A stretch of DNA of 64,000 nt from Streptomyces sp. KL109B (GCF_030766935.1 NZ_JASERL010000012.1:245249-309248); one strand, 5' to 3'. Positions 40,395-49,890 are shown, counted from the first letter of the stretch. Notes: a model not told the origin generated them from the sequence alone. Translations and numbers: made by a program.

Positions 40395-41939
40395 ATGTCC
40401 GAACAGCCGAAGGTACGGACGACGGAGGGTGTGGTGCGGGGGCGTTGGCGGCAGGGGCACGCGGTGTTCCGCGGCATCCCCTACGCCCAGCCCCCGGTCG
40501 GAGAGCTCCGCTTCGCCGCGCCCGCGCCGCCGCACCGCTGGGAGGGGACGCGGCAGGCGGTCGAGTTCGGCCCCGTGGTGCCGCTGTCCCTGCCGGTCGA
40601 CGTGTCCCCGCAGGGCACCGACTGGCTGACGCTCAACGTCGGCACTCCGGATCCCGGCGCGGCGGGACTGCCGGTGCTGGTGTGGATCCCCGTGGGCGGC
40701 TACCTCTCGGCGGCGTCGAGCGACCCGATGTGCGACCCGGCGGCGCTGGCCGAGGCGGGAGTCGTCGTGGTGACCATCAACTGCCGGGTGGGCGCGGAAG
40801 GGTTCGCGTTCCTCGACGACGCGCCGCCCAACCGCGGATTCCTCGACCAGATCGCGGCGCTGGAGTGGGTGCGGCGCAACATCGCCGCCTTCGGAGGAGA
40901 CCCGGACCGGGTCACCGTGGGCGGAGTGTCCGCAGGGGCGGGCTCGGTCGCCGCCCTGCTGACGATGAAGTCCGCGCGCGGCCTGTTCCGGCGGGCCATG
41001 GCCCACTCGGTGCCGGGTCTGCACAGCACCCCCGCTCTGGCACGGGAGGTCACCGCCGCGTTCGCGGACCGGCTCGGCGCCGCGGCCCCCACCGCCGAGG
41101 CCCTGCGCGACATCGACCCGTGGCACATGGCCGCCGAACTCACCTCCTTCAACGCCGGCCTGCACGCGCACCGGGAGAGCTGGGGACGCCTCACGGAGAC
41201 CGGCACCGCACTGTGCCCCGTCGTCGACGGCGAGGTCCTCACGGAAACGCCCTGGTCGGCGCTGACCGGCGCGCGGGCGAGCGGGACCGAACTGCTCGTC
41301 GGCCACACCCGGGACGAATTCCGGTACTTCAGCGTCGTGAGCGGACGGTACGGCACCTTCACCGAGGAGGACGCCCACGCGGCCCTGGAACTGCTCGCCC
41401 CGCGACCGGACGGCGCGCGGGCCTACCGTGCCGCGTTCCCGCAGGCAGGCCCGGAGGAGCTGGTGGAGACGGTGTACTCCGACGCCCTCTTCCGGATGCC
41501 GTCACTGAAGCTGGCCGAGGCGAACGCCGCGGCCGGCGGCACCTCCTACCTGTTCGAACTGTGCTGGGCCGCCCCGGCCCTCGACGGCATCCTGGGCGCC
41601 TGCCACAGCCTCGACGTGCCCCTCGCGTTCGGCACGCTGGACAGCCCCGTCGGCACCCAGCTCATCGGCGAGGAGCCCACCCCCGAGGCCGACGCGCTCT
41701 CCCGCGAACTCCAGGAGACATGGGTTCGCTTCATCACCACCGGCGACGCGGGCTGGCCCGCCCACCGGCCCGGCGAGCACCTCACCCGAGTCCTGGACGC
41801 CGAGTCGAGGACTCTGCCCTACCCCGAACAGGCATCCCGCCAGATCTGGGAAGGCCACACCCCCGCCCCCTTCGATTGTTCGTCATCGTCCGGGTCGGCT
41901 TCCGCGGCTGCGACGGCGCCACCGGCCGAGTGCTCCTGA
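40395..41939 (+). CDS. type B carboxylesterase (p-nitrobenzyl esterase-like)
   Basis: A 514-residue carboxylesterase/cholinesterase-family hydrolase. Features are GRWRQGHAVFRGIPYAQPPVGELRF near the N terminus, the nucleophile elbow GGVSAGAGSVAALL (family GESAGA), the acidic residue region HTRDEFRYF and the C-terminal histidine in GACHSLDVPLAFGT. The oxyanion-hole segment reads WIPVGGYL instead of the usual WIHGGGF, so the first His-Gly is altered. The tail is low-complexity Ser/Ala. It is likely induced when the divergent TetR protein binds its ligand. Confidence 0.87.
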   Translation: MSEQPKVRTTEGVVRGRWRQGHAVFRGIPYAQPPVGELRFAAPAPPHRWEGTRQAVEFGPVVPLSLPVDVSPQGTDWLTLNVGTPDPGAAGLPVLVWIPVGGYLSAASSDPMCDPAALAEAGVVVVTINCRVGAEGFAFLDDAPPNRGFLDQIAALEWVRRNIAAFGGDPDRVTVGGVSAGAGSVAALLTMKSARGLFRRAMAHSVPGLHSTPALAREVTAAFADRLGAAAPTAEALRDIDPWHMAAELTSFNAGLHAHRESWGRLTETGTALCPVVDGEVLTETPWSALTGARASGTELLVGHTRDEFRYFSVVSGRYGTFTEEDAHAALELLAPRPDGARAYRAAFPQAGPEELVETVYSDALFRMPSLKLAEANAAAGGTSYLFELCWAAPALDGILGACHSLDVPLAFGTLDSPVGTQLIGEEPTPEADALSRELQETWVRFITTGDAGWPAHRPGEHLTRVLDAESRTLPYPEQASRQIWEGHTPAPFDCSSSSGSASAAATAPPAECS

Positions 41940-42026
41940 CCGCTGGTGCGTCGCCGGGCGCGGGGACCCGGTTCGACGGCTGCGTCGAGCCGCACCGCGA
42001 CGGGCCGGTATCGCGGGGCCCGGTGG

Positions 42027-42776
42027 TCAGTTTCGGGAGTCGTCGAGGAAGGCGCGGACGCGGTCGGCGACGGTCTGCGGCTGTTCCCTCATCGGGACGT
42101 GGTTGGCGTCCTTGACGAGTTCGAAGCGCGCGGCGGGGATGGCGGCGGCGTAGGCGCGGCCGAAGTCGGGGGTGACGACCGTGTCCTGCTCTCCCCACAG
42201 GACCAGGGTGGGCAGCGCGAGACGGGCGAGCCGGGTCCTGAGGCGGGGGTCGGCCATGTTGTCACCCGCGTACGCCTTGAGGGCCGCCATGGAGGCGGCG
42301 GTGGGGCCCTGCCGGGGCGCGCCGTTGTCGGCCGGCGGCCGCGGCGGGCCCGGCGGGCGGCCGGATCCGGGGGTGCGGATCTGGTGGCCCTCGATCTTCG
42401 GTCCGATGGCGTTGATGAGGACGAGCTCGCTGATGAGCCGGCCGCGGTCGCGGACCGCCGTCTCCGAGGCCACCCACCCGCCCATGGAGTTTCCGATGAC
42501 GGCGACGTCCTTGTGGCCCTGCTCGTGCAGGAGGTCGAGGTAGCACTCGACGAGGGAGTCGATGCCGGTGAACCAGTCCGGCCGTGGGGTGTCGTTCCAG
42601 CCGGGGTGGGTGGGGACGATGACGTGGTGACGGTCGGCCAGCCGCCGTGCCAGGTCGCCGACGCTGTCCGGACCCGCGGCGCCGTGCAGCAGGAGCACCG
42701 GGGTTCCGGTGCCGAACTCTGCGACGGGGACGGTCACTTCGGGGTAAGGGGCGTATGTCCAGGTGTGCGTGTGCAC
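42027..42776 (-). CDS. alpha/beta hydrolase
   Basis: A 249-residue hydrolase: VLLLHGAAGPDSVGDLARRL, nucleophile VIGNSMGGWVASE, acid region LWGEQDTVVTP and histidine in DANHVPMREQ. It begins at GTG 42776 with GGAAAGG seven bases upstream. It lies 17 bases after a flavin reductase and downstream of the TetX-like monooxygenase, so these three are likely one operon under the TetR at 44755. Its substrate may be an ester or lactone made by the monooxygenase. Confidence 0.82.
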   Translation of the reverse strand: MHTHTWTYAPYPEVTVPVAEFGTGTPVLLLHGAAGPDSVGDLARRLADRHHVIVPTHPGWNDTPRPDWFTGIDSLVECYLDLLHEQGHKDVAVIGNSMGGWVASETAVRDRGRLISELVLINAIGPKIEGHQIRTPGSGRPPGPPRPPADNGAPRQGPTAASMAALKAYAGDNMADPRLRTRLARLALPTLVLWGEQDTVVTPDFGRAYAAAIPAARFELVKDANHVPMREQPQTVADRVRAFLDDSRN

Positions 42777-42793
42777 GGTGGAGCCTTTCCGCG

Positions 42794-43378
42794 CTACTCG
42801 GCCGTGGCGGCGACCTTGGCGCCGCGGACCTCGGTGAGCGCTTCGGTCCAGGGGAGCAGCTGGTCGAGCAACGTCGTCAGGGCGGAGCCCTGGTGCTCTG
42901 CCGGGGTGAACGTCTTGCCGAAGTCCGCGAAGTCGGTACGCAGATTCAGGGTGACCTGAGCGGCGACGTCCGCGAGTTGCAGCGCGCCGAGGACCGGGCG
43001 CAGCGCTTCCACAGCGCGGACCCCGCCGTCGACGCCGTAGGAGACGAGGCCGACGGCCTTGTTGTTCCACTCGGCGTAGACGCGGTCCAGGGCGTTCTTG
43101 AGCGCGCCCGGGAAGGAGTGGTTGTACTCCGGGGTCACGATCACGAAGCCGTCGAAGGAGGCGACCGTGGCGGCCCACTGCTGGGTGTAGGGGTGCGTGT
43201 AGCGGCCCATGGCGGGCGGGAACGGCTCGTCGATCTGCGGCAGATCGACCTCGGCGAGGTCGATGAGTGCGTAGTCGGCGTCGCCGCGCCGAGTGGCCTG
43301 TTCCAGGACCCATTGGGCGACGTTCGCTCCGGCGCGGCCGGTGCGGGTGCTGGCGAGAATGATCGCGATCTTCGGCAA
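42794..43378 (-). CDS. NADPH-dependent FMN reductase
   Basis: A 194-residue flavodoxin-like reductase: IAIILASTRTGRAGANVAQWVLEQ with the phosphate-binding loop, and FVIVTPEYNHSFPGALKNALDRVY, the family's hallmark block. It reduces flavins or quinones with NAD(P)H. TTG 43378 with AGGAG seven bases upstream gives the natural start PKIAIIL; no ATG fits. It lies between the monooxygenase and the hydrolase in one transcript. Confidence 0.87.
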   Translation of the reverse strand: MPKIAIILASTRTGRAGANVAQWVLEQATRRGDADYALIDLAEVDLPQIDEPFPPAMGRYTHPYTQQWAATVASFDGFVIVTPEYNHSFPGALKNALDRVYAEWNNKAVGLVSYGVDGGVRAVEALRPVLGALQLADVAAQVTLNLRTDFADFGKTFTPAEHQGSALTTLLDQLLPWTEALTEVRGAKVAATAE

Positions 43379-43449
43379 CGTGACTCCTGTGAGCGGGAGA
43401 CGACGGGCAGGGAAGGCGCGGCGGCGGCCAACTCCTCGGCGGACAGCGG

Positions 43450-44589
43450 TTATTGGCCGACGGGACCGCTGGAGAAGAACGCCACCATCCGCTCCAGGCC
43501 CCGGGGGCCGAACATGCTGTCCAGGCTCTCGGCGGATTCGGCGGCGGATGCCTCGCTGCGCGGGAAGAGGGCTGCCTCGTAGGCGGCCAGGGCGGCCTCG
43601 GTGTCGCCGGGGCGGGCGGCGATGGCGGAGGCGAGTTCGGCGCCGTCGAACATGGCCAGATTGGCGCCCTCTCCCGCGAACGGCGACATCACGTGGGCGG
43701 CGTCGCCCAGCAGGGTCACGCCCGCAACGCGCTCCCAGCGGTGGCCCACCGGCAGGGCGTGGATGCGGCGCGGGGTCATCGTGTCCGCGTCGGCGACCAG
43801 GTCGCGCAGGGACTCGTCCCAGCCCTCGAAGTGCGCGAGCACGGCCTTCTTGGCCGCCGCCAGGTCGGTGAAGTCGACGGTGTCCAGCCAGGCCTCGTCC
43901 GCCTTGAGGGCGGTGTAGACGTGGAGGCTGCCGTCGGTCTCCCGGTGCGCGAGGAAGCCGCGCTCGTCGCCGAGGCAGATGAAGAATCCGCCGCCGATGA
44001 CTTCGGCGCTGTGCGGGTGGCGGGTGTCCGCGTCCAGCAGGTCGGTCTCGACGAAGGAGATGCCGGTGTAGGCGGGCTTGGCGTCCGAGACGAGCGGCCG
44101 CACCCGGGACCAGGCGCCGTCGGCGCCGATCAGCAGGTCGGTGGTGATGGTGGTGCCGTCGGCGAAGGTCACCTCGTGGCGCCCGCCGTCCAGGGCGCGG
44201 GCCCCGGTCATCTTCTTGCCCCACTGGATCGTGCCGTCCGGCAGCGAGTTCGTGAGCAGGTCGCGCAGGTCCCCGCGGTCCACCTCGGGACGGCCCCCGT
44301 CGCCGCTGTCCTCCTCGGAGGCGTGGACGGTGCCGTCCTTCCCGAGCAGGCGCATGGCCTCGCCGCCCTCGTGGATGATCTTGCGGAAGCCGTCGTAGAG
44401 GTCGGCGGCGTGCAGGGCCTTCTGGCCGTTCTCCTCGTGGATGTCGAGCATGCCGCCCTGGGTACGCGCCTCGGGGGATGCCTCGAGTTCGAAGATGGCC
44501 GACTCGATGCCGTTGACGTGCAGGACGCGGGCGGCGGTGAGGCCACCGAGGCCGCCGCCGATGATCGCGATGGGGTAGTGCGTGCTCAT
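43450..44589 (-). CDS. FAD-dependent monooxygenase, TetX-like
   Basis: A 379-residue flavoprotein whose order matches the tetracycline-inactivating monooxygenase branch: AIIGGGLGGLTAARVL, TQGGMLDIHEENGQKALHAADL, TDLLIGADGAWSRVRPLVSD, and GVTLLGDAAHVMSPFAGEGANLAMFDGAELASAI. Tet(X)-type enzymes hydroxylate tetracyclines, but relatives act on many aromatics. Two palindromes at 44664-44692 lie in its promoter and match one before the TetR gene. Antibiotic modification is possible; the sequence does not prove it. Confidence 0.86.
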   Translation of the reverse strand: MSTHYPIAIIGGGLGGLTAARVLHVNGIESAIFELEASPEARTQGGMLDIHEENGQKALHAADLYDGFRKIIHEGGEAMRLLGKDGTVHASEEDSGDGGRPEVDRGDLRDLLTNSLPDGTIQWGKKMTGARALDGGRHEVTFADGTTITTDLLIGADGAWSRVRPLVSDAKPAYTGISFVETDLLDADTRHPHSAEVIGGGFFICLGDERGFLAHRETDGSLHVYTALKADEAWLDTVDFTDLAAAKKAVLAHFEGWDESLRDLVADADTMTPRRIHALPVGHRWERVAGVTLLGDAAHVMSPFAGEGANLAMFDGAELASAIAARPGDTEAALAAYEAALFPRSEASAAESAESLDSMFGPRGLERMVAFFSSGPVGQ

Positions 44590-44663
44590 CTGGGAACTCC
44601 AAGCGGGGGAGGGGAGCGTGACGCCACGGGTGAACCGTTGTCGGCGCCCACATGTCCACGGTA

Positions 44664-44692
44664 ACGAACGCGTTCGCTACGAACAAGTTCGT
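44664..44692 (-). promoter_or_regulatory. double TetR operator in the monooxygenase promoter
   Basis: Two adjacent dyads, ACGAACGCGTTCGC (44664-44677) and ACGAACAAGTTCGT (44679-44692), share the form ACGAAC-NN-GTTCGT with the single site at 45463-45476. They lie 75-103 bases upstream of the monooxygenase start, where repressor binding would block the promoter. Confidence 0.75.
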
Positions 44693-44754
44693 CGATGAGT
44701 GCCTGCACCCCGGGGTCGGGGCCAGGGTCCACGCGCCCCATTCTGGTCAGGCGC

Positions 44755-45450
44755 TCAGCCCTCGGCAGCCGGGACGGGCGTGTGGGTGATGCCGTTGATC
44801 ACGACATGGAAGCCCCAGGCCAGCCTGTCGCTCTCCGTTCCGGACAGCAGGGCCGGAAGGTGCGTCTTGATCATGGGATGCGAGGACTCGTCCACCCCGT
44901 ACGTGGCGCGGGTGAGGGCGTCCCAGTCGTCCTGGCTCATGGGGTCGCGCTCCTGTGTGCCCTGCTCGGCGGCGGTGGCCGTCGCGTACTGCAGAAGGTT
45001 GTCGACGCCCCAGGCGACCTGCGCGCGGGGGGCGCCGCTGCGGGAGAGCAGGAGCAGCAGGCGCTCGACCAGATCGAGGTAGTTCTCGCCGCTCGGGCGG
45101 GCCACCAGCGCGGACCGGGCCAGCTGCGGGTGCTCGAAGAGCAGATACGCATACGAGGTCAGGACCGCGACGAGCTGCTCGCGCCAGTCCGCCCCGGGCT
45201 CGTCGGCGGGCGGTTCCACCTCGCCCAGGAGTGCGTCCAGGACGGCGGCGTGCAGCTCGGCGGTGTTGGCCACGTATACGTAGAGCGAGGCCGGGCCGGT
45301 GTCCAGCTCCTGGGCCAGCCGCCGCATGGTGACCTTCTCCAGCCCCTCGGACCGCATGACCCGCACGGCCACGTCGACGATCCCGCGTCGGGTCAGGGCG
45401 GGCTTCGCGGGTCGTTCACGCCGGCTGGCCGGCTCTCGCTTCGCAGTCAT
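44755..45450 (-). CDS. TetR-family repressor of the TetX-like monooxygenase operon
   Basis: A 231-residue TetR protein: an N-terminal HTH at LTRRGIVDVAVRVMRSEGLEKVTMRRLAQELDTGPASLYVYVANTAELH and a TetR_C-like ligand domain. It lies upstream of the monooxygenase on the same strand. The same palindrome occurs once before its own start and twice before the monooxygenase, so it probably represses itself and the operon. Confidence 0.88.
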   Translation of the reverse strand: MTAKREPASRRERPAKPALTRRGIVDVAVRVMRSEGLEKVTMRRLAQELDTGPASLYVYVANTAELHAAVLDALLGEVEPPADEPGADWREQLVAVLTSYAYLLFEHPQLARSALVARPSGENYLDLVERLLLLLSRSGAPRAQVAWGVDNLLQYATATAAEQGTQERDPMSQDDWDALTRATYGVDESSHPMIKTHLPALLSGTESDRLAWGFHVVINGITHTPVPAAEG

Positions 45451-45462
45451 GCCGCGATCGTA

Positions 45463-45476
45463 ACGAACATGTTCGT
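45463..45476 (-). promoter_or_regulatory. autoregulatory TetR operator ACGAACATGTTCGT
   Basis: A perfect 14-bp palindrome 13 bases upstream of the TetR start codon. It has the same arms as the two sites before the monooxygenase gene. Confidence 0.75.
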
Positions 45477-45774
45477 CGTCGATGCTCGCAGGTCACGAAC
45501 CCTTGCTACGCCGCGCCGCCAAGTACTCGGCGAGGACGTCACGCACCCGCGGCGCGAGCGTCACGGGATGTGCGTGAGGGTCAATGCCGGTGTGCCCACG
45601 CCGAGTTCCAGGCCCGTCTCCTCGACCGCTTCGCGCCGGGCGGGCCGAAGCGGGTCCTCTCCAGCACCAGCCACCCGCGCTCCGCCCGACGCCGGCCCTC
45701 AGTGGCTCTTGGCCTGCGGGCTTCTCTCTGGTCACGAGGTGTTGCGACGGCCGCTTGAATGTCCACCGGTGCTG
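45477..45774. other. intergenic stretch, possible decayed coding remnant
   Basis: Almost 300 bases without a gene I can support. On the minus strand a short segment translating HPVTLAPRVRDVLAEYLAARRSKGS and stopping at 45493 looks protein-like, but nothing recognisable precedes it. It may be the tail of a lost gene. Confidence 0.35.
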
Positions 45775-46803
45775 TCACGTGCGTGTACGTGTCGTGCGAA
45801 GCAGCGACAGCACTCGCGAGGCGTGGCGAAAGTCCTCCCGGGTGTGGACCTGGGACAGGAGCAAGGTGCGGATACCGAGGGAGAGGTACCGCTCCAAGTA
45901 CTCCGCGACCCGTTCGTAGCTGCCCACGAGCAGCGGCGCCGCGGCTTTTCCGCTGCGGTAGAGGCCGGTCCAGTACACCTCGTCGTACAGGTCACCGTCC
46001 GTGGCGAGGTGGGCCAGCCGTCTGCTCCACTCCGACTCGGAGCGGCGTTTGAACACGGTCTCGATATGGGCCGCGCGGCCGACGGGGTACGCGGCACGTG
46101 CCGCCTCCCAAGCCTCCGCATCGGTCGTACGGGCCAACAGGCCGAAGCGGACGCCGAGTTCGAGTCCCTTGTCGTGCCACCGGGCGAACTCCACGGCGAA
46201 GTCCGACACAGGTTCGGGATGAGTGACCGAGACGTCGCCCACCTTCAGGGCCACCGAGCGGCTCGCCTCCGACGAGCCCGCCACGAAGACGCGCGGCAGC
46301 AGGGCCTCGGCCGTGCGGGAGAAGACCTGGAGCTGCCGGTAGTGATAGTGGGTGCCGTCGTGGTCGAGGGGCTCGTCCGAGCGCAGCAGATGACTCACCA
46401 CGTCCATGTACTCGGCGGCCCGCTCATAGCGTGCGTCGTGCGGGGTGGTGTCGCCGACCTGGCTCAGTTCGGTCGGCGACGAGCCGACGATCAGGTTGAG
46501 GTCGAGGCGCCTGCCGTAGAGCGACGACAGGCTGTGGATCGCCTTGGCCGTGGTGAACGGTGGTGCCGCGTAGGGCTGTACGGCCACCAACGGGGCGAGC
46601 CGCTCGGTGTGTTGCAGCATCGCGGCGGCCATCGTCCAAGGGTCGTGGTTGTGATGGTCGTAGAACGTGAGCAGCCCGTCGAAGCCGCTCTTCTCGGCCT
46701 CGCGCGCCAGTGCCGCGAGGTCGGCGAGCGAGATGTGGCCGGTGGTGCGCGGCTGGTACGCCGTCCCGTACACGCAAAGCCCCTGTGGAGTCTCGTACGT
46801 CAT
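45775..46803 (-). CDS. LLM-class flavin-dependent oxidoreductase
   Basis: A 342-residue luciferase-like monooxygenase with an F420/FMN-type TIM barrel: LADLAALAREAEKSGFDGLLTFYDHHNHDPW, RLDLNLIVGSSPTEL, YERAAEYMDVVSHLLRSDEP and VFVAGSSEASRSVALKVGD. The enzymes oxidise small organic molecules with reduced flavin. It overlaps the MFS gene by four bases and is the last gene of a three-gene unit. The substrate is unknown. Confidence 0.85.
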   Translation of the reverse strand: MTYETPQGLCVYGTAYQPRTTGHISLADLAALAREAEKSGFDGLLTFYDHHNHDPWTMAAAMLQHTERLAPLVAVQPYAAPPFTTAKAIHSLSSLYGRRLDLNLIVGSSPTELSQVGDTTPHDARYERAAEYMDVVSHLLRSDEPLDHDGTHYHYRQLQVFSRTAEALLPRVFVAGSSEASRSVALKVGDVSVTHPEPVSDFAVEFARWHDKGLELGVRFGLLARTTDAEAWEAARAAYPVGRAAHIETVFKRRSESEWSRRLAHLATDGDLYDEVYWTGLYRSGKAAAPLLVGSYERVAEYLERYLSLGIRTLLLSQVHTREDFRHASRVLSLLRTTRTRT

Positions 46804-48050
46804 GGAGTGGCCCCTCTGCGGCGTAGCGTGCGGATCGTGCGCATCGACAGCAGCGTCACGCAGCTCGCGCCGCAGATCAGGACGCCGATGAAGAGCGTTT
46901 CGCGGGCCCCCAGGAGCAGGGCCGGCGGGCCTGCCAGGGCGCGGCCGATGGGGTTGGTCATGATGGAGCCGGCCACGTCGTAGGCGTAGACACGGTTCAG
47001 GACCTCCGGCTGCACCTGGGTCTGGACAGTGGTGGTCCACTGCACGCCCCAGAACGTCCAACTGGCTCCGGCCACCGCGAAGCAGCAACCGAGCGCCCAG
47101 ACAGGGAAGTCGAAGACCATGGCCAGGGGGTGCAGCGCGAACCCGAACATCGCGAGCGATCCCGCGGCCAACGGATGCGCGGGGCGCAGCCGCATGGCGA
47201 TGAGGCCGCCCACGATCGTCCCGGCCCCGAGCGCGGCCTGGACGGTACCGAAACCCGATGATCCGTGGTCGCCGATGATGACAGTGGCGGTCAGCGGCCG
47301 GGCCGGGCCCCACACGAGCGGCCCGTTCACCGCCCACACCACGATGACCGCCCACAGCCAACGGCGCGCCCGGAACTCGTACCAGCCCTCCTGCAGGTTC
47401 TCCCACAAGGAGGAGCCCCCGGTGCTCACGGGCGGCGGCGCCACCTTGAGCAGGAGGAGGAAAACCATGCTGAGCGTGAAGGTCGCGGCGTTCGCCGCGA
47501 AGACCACCCCCGCGCCGAGCGTCGCCACCAGGACCGCACCCAGAGCGGGGCCGAGCAGAGAACCGACAGCCTCCGCCACACGCAGCGCCCCGTTGCCACG
47601 CTGTACGTCCTCGCAGACGAGCGGCACCATGCTGGAGACGCCCGGTTGGAACATCGCGGTCGCGGAGCCGCTGACCACGGCGAGCGTCAGGATCAGCCAG
47701 AGTGCCGGGTCTCCCGCCACGAACAGTACGGACAGCGCGGCATGGACGAGGAGCCGCGCAAGATCCGCGCCGATCATCATCCGGCGTGCGGTGAACCGGT
47801 CGGCGAGCACGCCACCGAAGATGACGAACAGCGCCTCGGGGGCGATGAACGCGGCCATGACGTAGCCGACGCCCGCGGCGCCGTGACCGAGCCCGAGGAC
47901 CGCGACGGCCAGCGCCACCGGCATCATCTCGTCGCGCAGGCGCGACGTGGTGCGCGCGGTGAAGTACTTGGCGAACGCGCTGGTCCACAAGGGCTCCCGG
48001 CCGGTGCGCTCCGGGGCGTCGACCGTGGTGGAGTCGGGAACCGTGCTCAC
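46800..48050 (-). CDS. MFS transporter
   Basis: A 416-residue MFS_3-type exporter starting at GTG 48050 (GTGA overlap). It shows LRDEMMPVALAVAVLGLGHGAAGVGYVMAAFIAPEALFVIFGGVLADRFTARRMM with the motif A region GGVLADRFTARR, and about ten to twelve membrane segments. It lies between the nucleotidyltransferase-like gene and the LLM oxidoreductase. Export of a small product of this unit is the likely role. Confidence 0.86.
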   Translation of the reverse strand: MSTVPDSTTVDAPERTGREPLWTSAFAKYFTARTTSRLRDEMMPVALAVAVLGLGHGAAGVGYVMAAFIAPEALFVIFGGVLADRFTARRMMIGADLARLLVHAALSVLFVAGDPALWLILTLAVVSGSATAMFQPGVSSMVPLVCEDVQRGNGALRVAEAVGSLLGPALGAVLVATLGAGVVFAANAATFTLSMVFLLLLKVAPPPVSTGGSSLWENLQEGWYEFRARRWLWAVIVVWAVNGPLVWGPARPLTATVIIGDHGSSGFGTVQAALGAGTIVGGLIAMRLRPAHPLAAGSLAMFGFALHPLAMVFDFPVWALGCCFAVAGASWTFWGVQWTTTVQTQVQPEVLNRVYAYDVAGSIMTNPIGRALAGPPALLLGARETLFIGVLICGASCVTLLSMRTIRTLRRRGATP

Positions 48051-48988
48051 TGGTGCGGAATGGTCGAGGAGCCCGCGACGTGCCGGCGGCGGTCCGGGTC
48101 GAAGAGCCTGTCGAGGAACGGGGTGGGCCAGCGGCCGGTGTTTCCGTCGAGCGCGCCGTACTCGTCGAGATAGTCCTCGTCGTCCGGCCGCAGCGCCTTG
48201 GTCAGGCCCTCGGGGACGGCGTCCGGGTAGAGCTGCCGGGCGAAGCCGAGCGCGAAGTACACCTCGCGGGTGGCTCCGGCGGCAGCCGCGAGGGCGGTGA
48301 ACTCCTCGGTCGCCCGATGGTCCATGAGCCGCACGGACTCCGCCACGTCCAGGAAGCGCATCAGGGTGACGTCCTTGCCCCGTTCGATGCTCAGATAGCT
48401 GGTCGCCTCCTTGTACAGATGCAGGCACACATCAAGAAGGTGGTCGGACGGAGCGAGCACACGTGTCTCGGCGCCGCACATCCGCGTGGACACGGAGCGG
48501 TCGAGCAGCGTGGTGGTGTCCAGACTGCCGTGGGACTTCTGCTGGAAGAGATTGAGGCACAGGTCCACCTCGAAGAAGTCCACGTCCGGGTCGGAGGTCG
48601 GCTTCTTGAACGGCAGCTTGTTGTTGAGGTGCATCGACCAGAAGGCCCGGGTGGTCCGCGCGTACGGAGTGACCACCGTGCCATTGCGCGACTGCAGTCC
48701 TTGCGCGTAGCCCCGCTCCGTGAGGAGCTCCTGGACATCCGGGTAGGAGCTCTCCTCGATGAGCAGGTCGAGGTCGGCCATGCGCCGGATGCCCGCGTCC
48801 TCGTACACGGACTGGCACAGGACCGGGCCCTTGCGGACGGCGTAGCGGATTCCGGCCTGCCCGAGGTCGTGGAAGATGCGGCCGAACTCGGTGAACAGGG
48901 CTTTGTTGCGGCGGCAGTTGGCCTCGTAGGCCGCGCTGTAGATCCAGGGGTGGGGCAGGAGAGTCCCGTCCTGTTCCGGCTGCCACAC
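48047..48988 (-). CDS. uncharacterised nucleotidyltransferase-family protein, 5' interrupted
   Basis: A 313-residue frame with the pattern of the NTP_transf_5 family: RYAVRKGPVLCQSVYEDAGIRRMADLDLLIEESSYPDVQELLTERGYAQG has the DxDLLI metal site, and a helical C-terminal part follows. GTG 48988 is only the first start available after a stop. In the same frame an in-frame TGA at 49061-49063 is preceded by ARQFLLEQREMD and followed by SYFLDQALRQHVVPLVGRNL, which is clearly the family's N terminus with a lost Trp codon. The gene is probably inactivated or made as a short form. Confidence 0.7.
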   Translation of the reverse strand: MWQPEQDGTLLPHPWIYSAAYEANCRRNKALFTEFGRIFHDLGQAGIRYAVRKGPVLCQSVYEDAGIRRMADLDLLIEESSYPDVQELLTERGYAQGLQSRNGTVVTPYARTTRAFWSMHLNNKLPFKKPTSDPDVDFFEVDLCLNLFQQKSHGSLDTTTLLDRSVSTRMCGAETRVLAPSDHLLDVCLHLYKEATSYLSIERGKDVTLMRFLDVAESVRLMDHRATEEFTALAAAAGATREVYFALGFARQLYPDAVPEGLTKALRPDDEDYLDEYGALDGNTGRWPTPFLDRLFDPDRRRHVAGSSTIPHQ

Positions 48989-49125
48989 CCGGGACAGCGC
49001 CAGGTTGCGTCCGACGAGCGGGACGACGTGCTGGCGCAGCGCCTGGTCCAGGAAGTAGGATCAGTCCATCTCCCGTTGCTCCAGCAGGAATTGACGGGCC
49101 GTCTCCTCCTTCGTCTCGCACCATC

Positions 49126-49890
49126 GTGGGCTCGCGAGGGTGTCTCTTCGACTTCGGGGACGCTTACACCTCCCAGGCCGGGCCTCGCGGCACAGCGCTG
49201 CTTCTGGAGAAGCTCCCCGAGGCGATCGGCTTCTTGGCCACGCTCGTGGCGCAGGCGCAGGGACGACACACGGCCCGCTTCGTGATCGCGCCGCCCATGG
49301 TCGCCTCCTATGCGGAACTGGCTGCGGTCATCGACCATGTGACGCCATCAGGGGTGCGGCTTGCCAGCGGCAGGGCATCGGCGGGGCGGTTGGGCTTCGG
49401 CTGGGAGGTCGAGACCCCAGCCGCTGCACTCTGTACGGGCCTGTGGGCCGACCACCTGCGCCAGGAGCGCGGCGTGACGCCTGCGGCCTGTGGGATCGGC
49501 ACCAACGACCTCACGCAGTTCACGCTGGCCCGGGGCCGCCGCAGTGGGCCCGTGGGCTCGATCCGTCCCGAGGCCCACCCCGCCGTCCTGGCGCTGCTCG
49601 CACGGCTTGCCGCAGACTGCGCGGACCGGGATGTGACGGCGATTCTGTCCGGAGCCGCGGCCGAGGACAGCAGCTACAGACACTTCGCGAACTCCCTCGG
49701 TCTGTTGGCCTCATGCACTCCGTACGCTCTGATCGAAGGAGCGAGCAGCGGGGCGGTGCCCATTCTGGATCAGGCGGTGCCGGCTGACGCGTTGCCCGGC
49801 GCCCACGGCCTGCCCGGAGTGATCGTATGGCGCCGCTCGACACCGAGGGGAGCCGCGGCGACGGAGGCGGCCGCGGACCATGAGCGCTGA
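49126..49890 (+). pseudogene. fragment of a PEP-utilising enzyme (EI/PPDK C-terminal barrel)
   Basis: A 254-residue frame. Residues 75-210 match the PEP-binding barrel of PtsI/PPDK-type enzymes: GFGWEVETPAAALCTGLWADHL and CGIGTNDLTQFTLARGRR are diagnostic. The catalytic cysteine block is degraded (ILSGAAAEDSSY where CGE is expected), and the swivelling His domain is absent. It is probably a decayed fragment rather than a working enzyme. Confidence 0.7.
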
